64,000 nucleotides of DNA from Bugula neritina (Eukaryota; Bryozoa; Gymnolaemata; Cheilostomatida; Bugulidae), in assembly GCA_964035545.1 (NCBI GenBank), contig OZ037768.1, positions 19,447,700 to 19,511,699 on the forward strand. The letters are read 5' to 3'. The notes beneath the pieces are model-generated. The model was not told the DNA's origin. It worked only from the letters and a program-made list of their open reading frames with translations, and did not search any database. Positions 59,816-64,000 of this stretch are shown here, one piece after another; the first letter of the stretch is position 1; the number at the start of each line of letters is the position of its first letter. The position numbers and the translations under genes are program-made.

Positions 59816-61008
59816 AAATGTATCTATAACATGTATTTGATTAGATTTACAAAAAGATCATATATTTACACACAATTGTACCTATTGGTCTCTGTCGGGC
59901 CTGAACATGCACTTGTCAATATTAGTAATCAATATTCTGTCAAAACACTTGGTACTGTCATAATTTGATTTAGTTATTTGCTCAGTTCCTGATGTATAGT
60001 TTTCCATTAATCTGTTTGTTTGCAATTTCTTGTCCTGTAGCAGTTGTTTCAGAATATTTTAGATTATTGATTGTATTGTTTAGAAGTTATTGAGAAATCA
60101 CAACATACATGTAGATGCAAATGAACACACACAGTGTAACTAATCCTGTATACATTCCAGTACTTTGGTCATGAAATTAATCATCATTTATCAGTTATAA
60201 TGATGAAGAGGCTAGTCCAAGAAAGGTCTGAAACTACTACATATCAGTAAGTAGTTATTACAATAATAATAATTAATATGTAGAATGCTAGATAAGATGG
60301 ATAAATTGTTGTTATAATATATACACACATACAGGATATGGTAACTCATTAGTTATACATATTACATTGGTTCTGCACTCAAACAACTGTTACCGGTAAT
60401 AGTAATATATTGCGGTTTATTTTATAGAAAGAATTTTAAGTAACCCCTAAATAGACTCTAAGTAAAGTTTAGTTAGACTCTATTAGAAACAAAAATAGAG
60501 CATGAGTAGAATTTACATAGAGCCTACATAGAGTCTATATAGAATCTAAGTAGAGTAGTAAATGATGATACTTCCTGTTGGACTGGCCTTGGCCTGCCAA
60601 TTATTGCATACAGCATGGAGACAGCAACTCTAGAAGAATACCTTTAATATATTGGAAAATATGTCGAAATTCGGGTGTTGAATAAACTAATGATTTTAGT
60701 ATACACAGCTCTCTATTATTAAATCAATTAACACGTTATGAGACAAATTTAATTAAAGCAGAAAAATTGTTAAGACTTGCTCTAGCATTGGCCATCTTTG
60801 TATTTATATATCAGACATCTTCTTTATTCCCTATTCCTTACATTATTCTTCGTTCCTTCCTCCTGTTCATTTCTCTGCGCTTGGCCTATGAGTCTATCAC
60901 TCATCTCCACAATTTATATATCAACATCTGCAGTAAGCTTGGCTTAGCACTTGCATCATTTTTTGTACACTAATTAATATATTCAATGTTTTCTTGAAGT
61001 GAACTAGA
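59816..61008. other. Intergenic stretch
   Basis: No gene recognised. Between 60430 and 60560 there is a local run of degenerate TAGAGTCTA/TAGAATCTAAGTAGA words. It probably contains the promoter of the next plus-strand gene. Confidence 0.3.
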
Positions 61009-63137
61009 ATGCTGCTAAGTCAGAGTAAACGAAACCCTCCTGCAGCCAGAAAATGGAAAACTATTACCCAGAAAGTTCAGAAACCTAAAACTCTCAAACA
61101 AATTGCAAAGCAAGCCTCCAGCATGGATCTTCTAGAAAATAAATTTTGCTCAGAGAACGCCAAGCAAGAGTTGGCTAAGATGAAGACTGCCCCATATTGC
61201 ACTCATCCCTCTCAGCAGCATGGCGCATCGTTCTCATTGCCACCCATGAAAACTAGAGCATCGTTTGATGACAGAGAGAGGGCAATACATCAAAGGTTAA
61301 AGAGAAAACGATCCACAATATCGGCTAGCCATGTATGTAGTAATACTACCCTACCAATGACTGGCTCCAGCACACCAAGAATTCCAACTCAAGAAGTATG
61401 TAATTTACCATTTCACAAAACCCCCAATGAAGCTTATAGTCACTATCCCTGAGAGAACCCCTGATGGAAAAGTTTTTTTAAAAGGGCTGAGTACTTATTC
61501 ATATGTGGCACAAGAGCAATTATGACTGGATGCTCCTCCTAACATCACCAATTAATGGCCTTTACAGATTTTTAAACCCATGGCTTTGTGTTTAAATCCC
61601 CAACGCTCTAACTCCTAGACCACCACTGCTACACTTATTTATCATTTCATAATACTTATTTACACCTTTTTTTTCATTATTCAAAAGTTTCTGCAAACCT
61701 TAAAGTGTGTTAGAGAAATCTAAGTTGCCTTGAATCTTCTCATAGTATTACATTACTATTGTTATAGATCAAACATATATTCTGAACAGATTTGTCAATC
61801 AGCCCTCTGGATAAATAGATCACTTCTGTCTGAAGATTTATAAAATTAGTAAGGGATTAGTAGCTTCCAGCACGCGCCAATGCTAGCTAATTGATCATCA
61901 AACATCCTTGTAGTTGTCATATATATCCTATTACTATACCACAGGGTGTGGTTTAGTAATAGGATATAAATTAGGACATTAAAAGCTACATTTTCTTATT
62001 AGATGTTTCTTATATTTGGCAAATAGCCTACAGATAGGGATTTTCCATCAAAAGCATGTGCTTGACAAATAACTACTACAAATGTTAATTACAGTTGTAG
62101 TGTATCAAAGGAGAATGATCTTTTTTAGGAGAAAGACAGGCTAAGAAATAAGTTCAAAGGCTTAGTTCGAGTATTTTTGGCTTTCAAAAGAATTTGGATG
62201 TATCACAAGGGCAGGTTAGACATAATATACTTAGTATAACTTTAATATCCCAGGTCTAATAATAACCACCACATCCTGTGAAATGTCCATTAGCTTTGCC
62301 CATATCTCATTACTCTGGAATGTATTTCTTGTCATTTTAATGATCTGCTGTACAAGCATTTCCTAGTTTGCTGGGACATTCTTTCACTCACTTTTTGGCA
62401 TCAGCTCACATAGAAAATCTTCACTTCTTCATCTACTGGCTTTTTCAGATCATAAAAGTTTAACTGATGGAGTCTTTTTCTTGCCTTCAGCATGGTTCTT
62501 CAGTGAATCAAAGTCTAAAATGAGAATAAATTAATAGGCTATATACTTTCAAACATACTGGTGTGAATTGTTTTAGCTTGTAACTATGTACTTGTAATTC
62601 TGTAGAGTTGATGAAATACTACAGACTTTTAAAGGTCTAGACTCTTTAGTAAAAACATCAGTGGGAGAGTCCCAGCTACTCTTTAATCTTTCTCATTTTA
62701 AAGCTAAGAAACAGGTTGGTCAGAGAAATCTATTTTCATTAAATGTGGTTGTAGCAACTCTGTATGGTACAACGTAAGTCTAAAACCTGTTTAATATGCT
62801 TAGAATTTAAAAAAATTCGTTAAAAATGGATCAATGTTTTATGTTTACATCTATTTTTTTCTTTGCATCATTTCAGTTGATAATAATCCCACAGTAGCTT
62901 TTCCTACTTTAAAAAATCTCGTATAATATAGAGGTTTCTTCAATGTTAACATGAGCATACTGAGTGGAGAAACAGTGCACATATACAAATGGCTAGATCA
63001 GATTCTGATGTAATCATAGTATATGACATACATCAGCTTAATTTAATTTGATTTTTTTGCAGTCAACTGTAAACAAAGAAGTTAAAAAGATTTTATCCAA
63101 ACACCCAACTTTGAGAACGGATGATGAGATACACACC
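61009..63137 (+). CDS. 5' part of a probable cyclic-nucleotide-binding-domain protein (partial)
   Basis: Four exons join in frame: 61009-61395, 62129-62214, 62606-62714, 63063-63137 (219 codons so far), and the gene leaves the window. Residues 1-129 are basic, Ser/Thr/Pro-rich and probably disordered. Then come EKDRLRNKFKGLVRVFLAFK (a helix), LLFNLSHFKAKKQ and KEVKKILSKHPTLRTDDEIH. The last pattern (evk.iL...P..RT..ei) is what usually precedes the cNMP-binding fold in CNBD2-like proteins, but the fold itself would lie outside, so the family call is tentative. Exon 3 has a second possible donor at AC|GTAAGT (about 62774), but only CAG|GTTGGT keeps the frame with exon 4. A SINE lies in intron 1. 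Confidence 0.5.
61449..61632 (-). mobile_element. tRNA-derived SINE (copy 3, minus strand, diverged)
   Basis: Complementary to copies 1 and 2: GAGCAATTATGACTGGATGC and CCTAACATCACC correspond to the conserved centre, CCATGGCTTTGTGTTTAAAT to the B-box side, and GAACCCCTGATGGAAA to the distal hairpin. More diverged than the other two copies. Confidence 0.75.
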
Positions 63138-63780
63138 GTAAGTATTGGTCTTCTTGGTATTTGCAAATATTTGTATTAAGGTAGGCCTATGATTTTATGG
63201 ACGGCGGTGAAAAAACTTACATAGATATCAATGCTATTTTTGGCAATAGTTGGCATTTGTATAATATTCAAACATATATAAGAAAAAAGTTATTTTTACC
63301 TGAAAATATAACCAATTTAACTTTTCATATGTAAAATTAAATATATATTTATTGGCCAATGACCAAGCTAGCACTACTGTGTTGCCAATAGTACAATGCG
63401 AGTAGATAAGAGGTTCATAAATAGGATGGACAACTCCCATGCTATGACTCTCCACTACACTCAGCCTTCAAAGCAAGTCTATTTTTTCCACCCAAACTAC
63501 AATATCTCTATTTAAAATTTAGTAGTAAAATACTTATATTTCTTCGAAATGCTTTTTTCCATACTAAAGCTATTGTCTGTTTAAGCCACTAGCATTTAAA
63601 TATAAAAGCTATTTATAATCAAAGCTATTATAGTTTTATATTAAATTCTATTGAGGCTGAAATCCAAGAACTCAACTGTGTATTTCTTCTATTTATGTAT
63701 TCACAAGTCTTGATTTGTTATAATAAGTTTATAGGCTGTCGGCATAAATATATTTAACATAATTGATCTTAAAAGTTTTC
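63138..63780. other. Intron of the partial 3'-most gene
   Basis: AT-rich, no further exon recognised. The continuation of the gene presumably lies past the window end. Confidence 0.3.
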
Positions 63781-63884
<104 letters not shown>

Positions 63885-64000
63885 CAATACAATAGTATAA
63901 TACAAGCATCTTACAGTATTTTATATGATTTTGCTCTTCGCCATATCTAATATATTGGAATTGAGATGTGTTCAAAAATATTGTGTTTATTATAGTTAAT

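Overview
This is a eukaryotic, almost certainly animal, genomic window. It is AT-rich, its genes are split into many short exons with GT-AG introns of about 50 to 3,000 bp, and it carries tRNA-derived SINEs, a LINE fragment, MITE-like palindromes and many micro- and minisatellites. The gene set (ARMH3, PTRHD1, an ARHGAP12/27-type RhoGAP, SIRT5, an ascorbate-peroxidase-like secreted heme peroxidase and a probable cNMP-binding protein) is metazoan. The plant-type peroxidase, known from molluscs and cnidarians among animals, points loosely to a spiralian such as a mollusc. That placement is inference.

Layout. 1-1.6 kb: simple sequence and a probable MITE. 1.6-11.2 kb (+): ARMH3, 20 coding exons, complete (681 aa). 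11.4-12.3 kb (-): PTRHD1, complete (121 aa), tail to tail with ARMH3. 12.4-26 kb: gene-poor, with decayed simple repeats, MITEs and a 0.5 kb heptamer array. 26-27.2 kb (+): a two-exon gene of unknown function (165 aa). 27.9-45.4 kb (-): the RhoGAP gene, 16 coding exons (803 aa; SH3, two or three WW, PH, RhoGAP). 45.4-49.3 kb: intergenic, with a SINE inserted beside a LINE fragment. 49.3-52.3 kb (+): SIRT5, 8 coding exons (271 aa). 53.4-59.2 kb (-): the heme peroxidase, 11 coding exons (386 aa). 59.2-61 kb: intergenic with a SINE. 61.0-63.1 kb onward (+): 5' part of a probable cyclic-nucleotide-binding-domain gene that runs out of the window.

The genes form three convergent pairs (ARMH3/PTRHD1, unknown/ARHGAP, SIRT5/peroxidase) whose predicted polyadenylation signals lie within 180 bp of each other or cross over. 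I see no operon or pathway linking them.

The most unusual signal is architectural: tandem arrays repeatedly sit on exon-intron junctions. In ARMH3 a 46-bp unit containing the 3' splice site plus the exon start is repeated nine times. In the RhoGAP gene a 51-bp unit containing an exon end plus its 5' splice site is repeated three times, in frame. At least six more arrays begin within about 50 bp of an exon edge. This suggests local intron growth by tandem duplication of splice junctions. All exon models were made by eye from reading frame, splice consensus and remembered family sequence; no alignment or transcript evidence was available.
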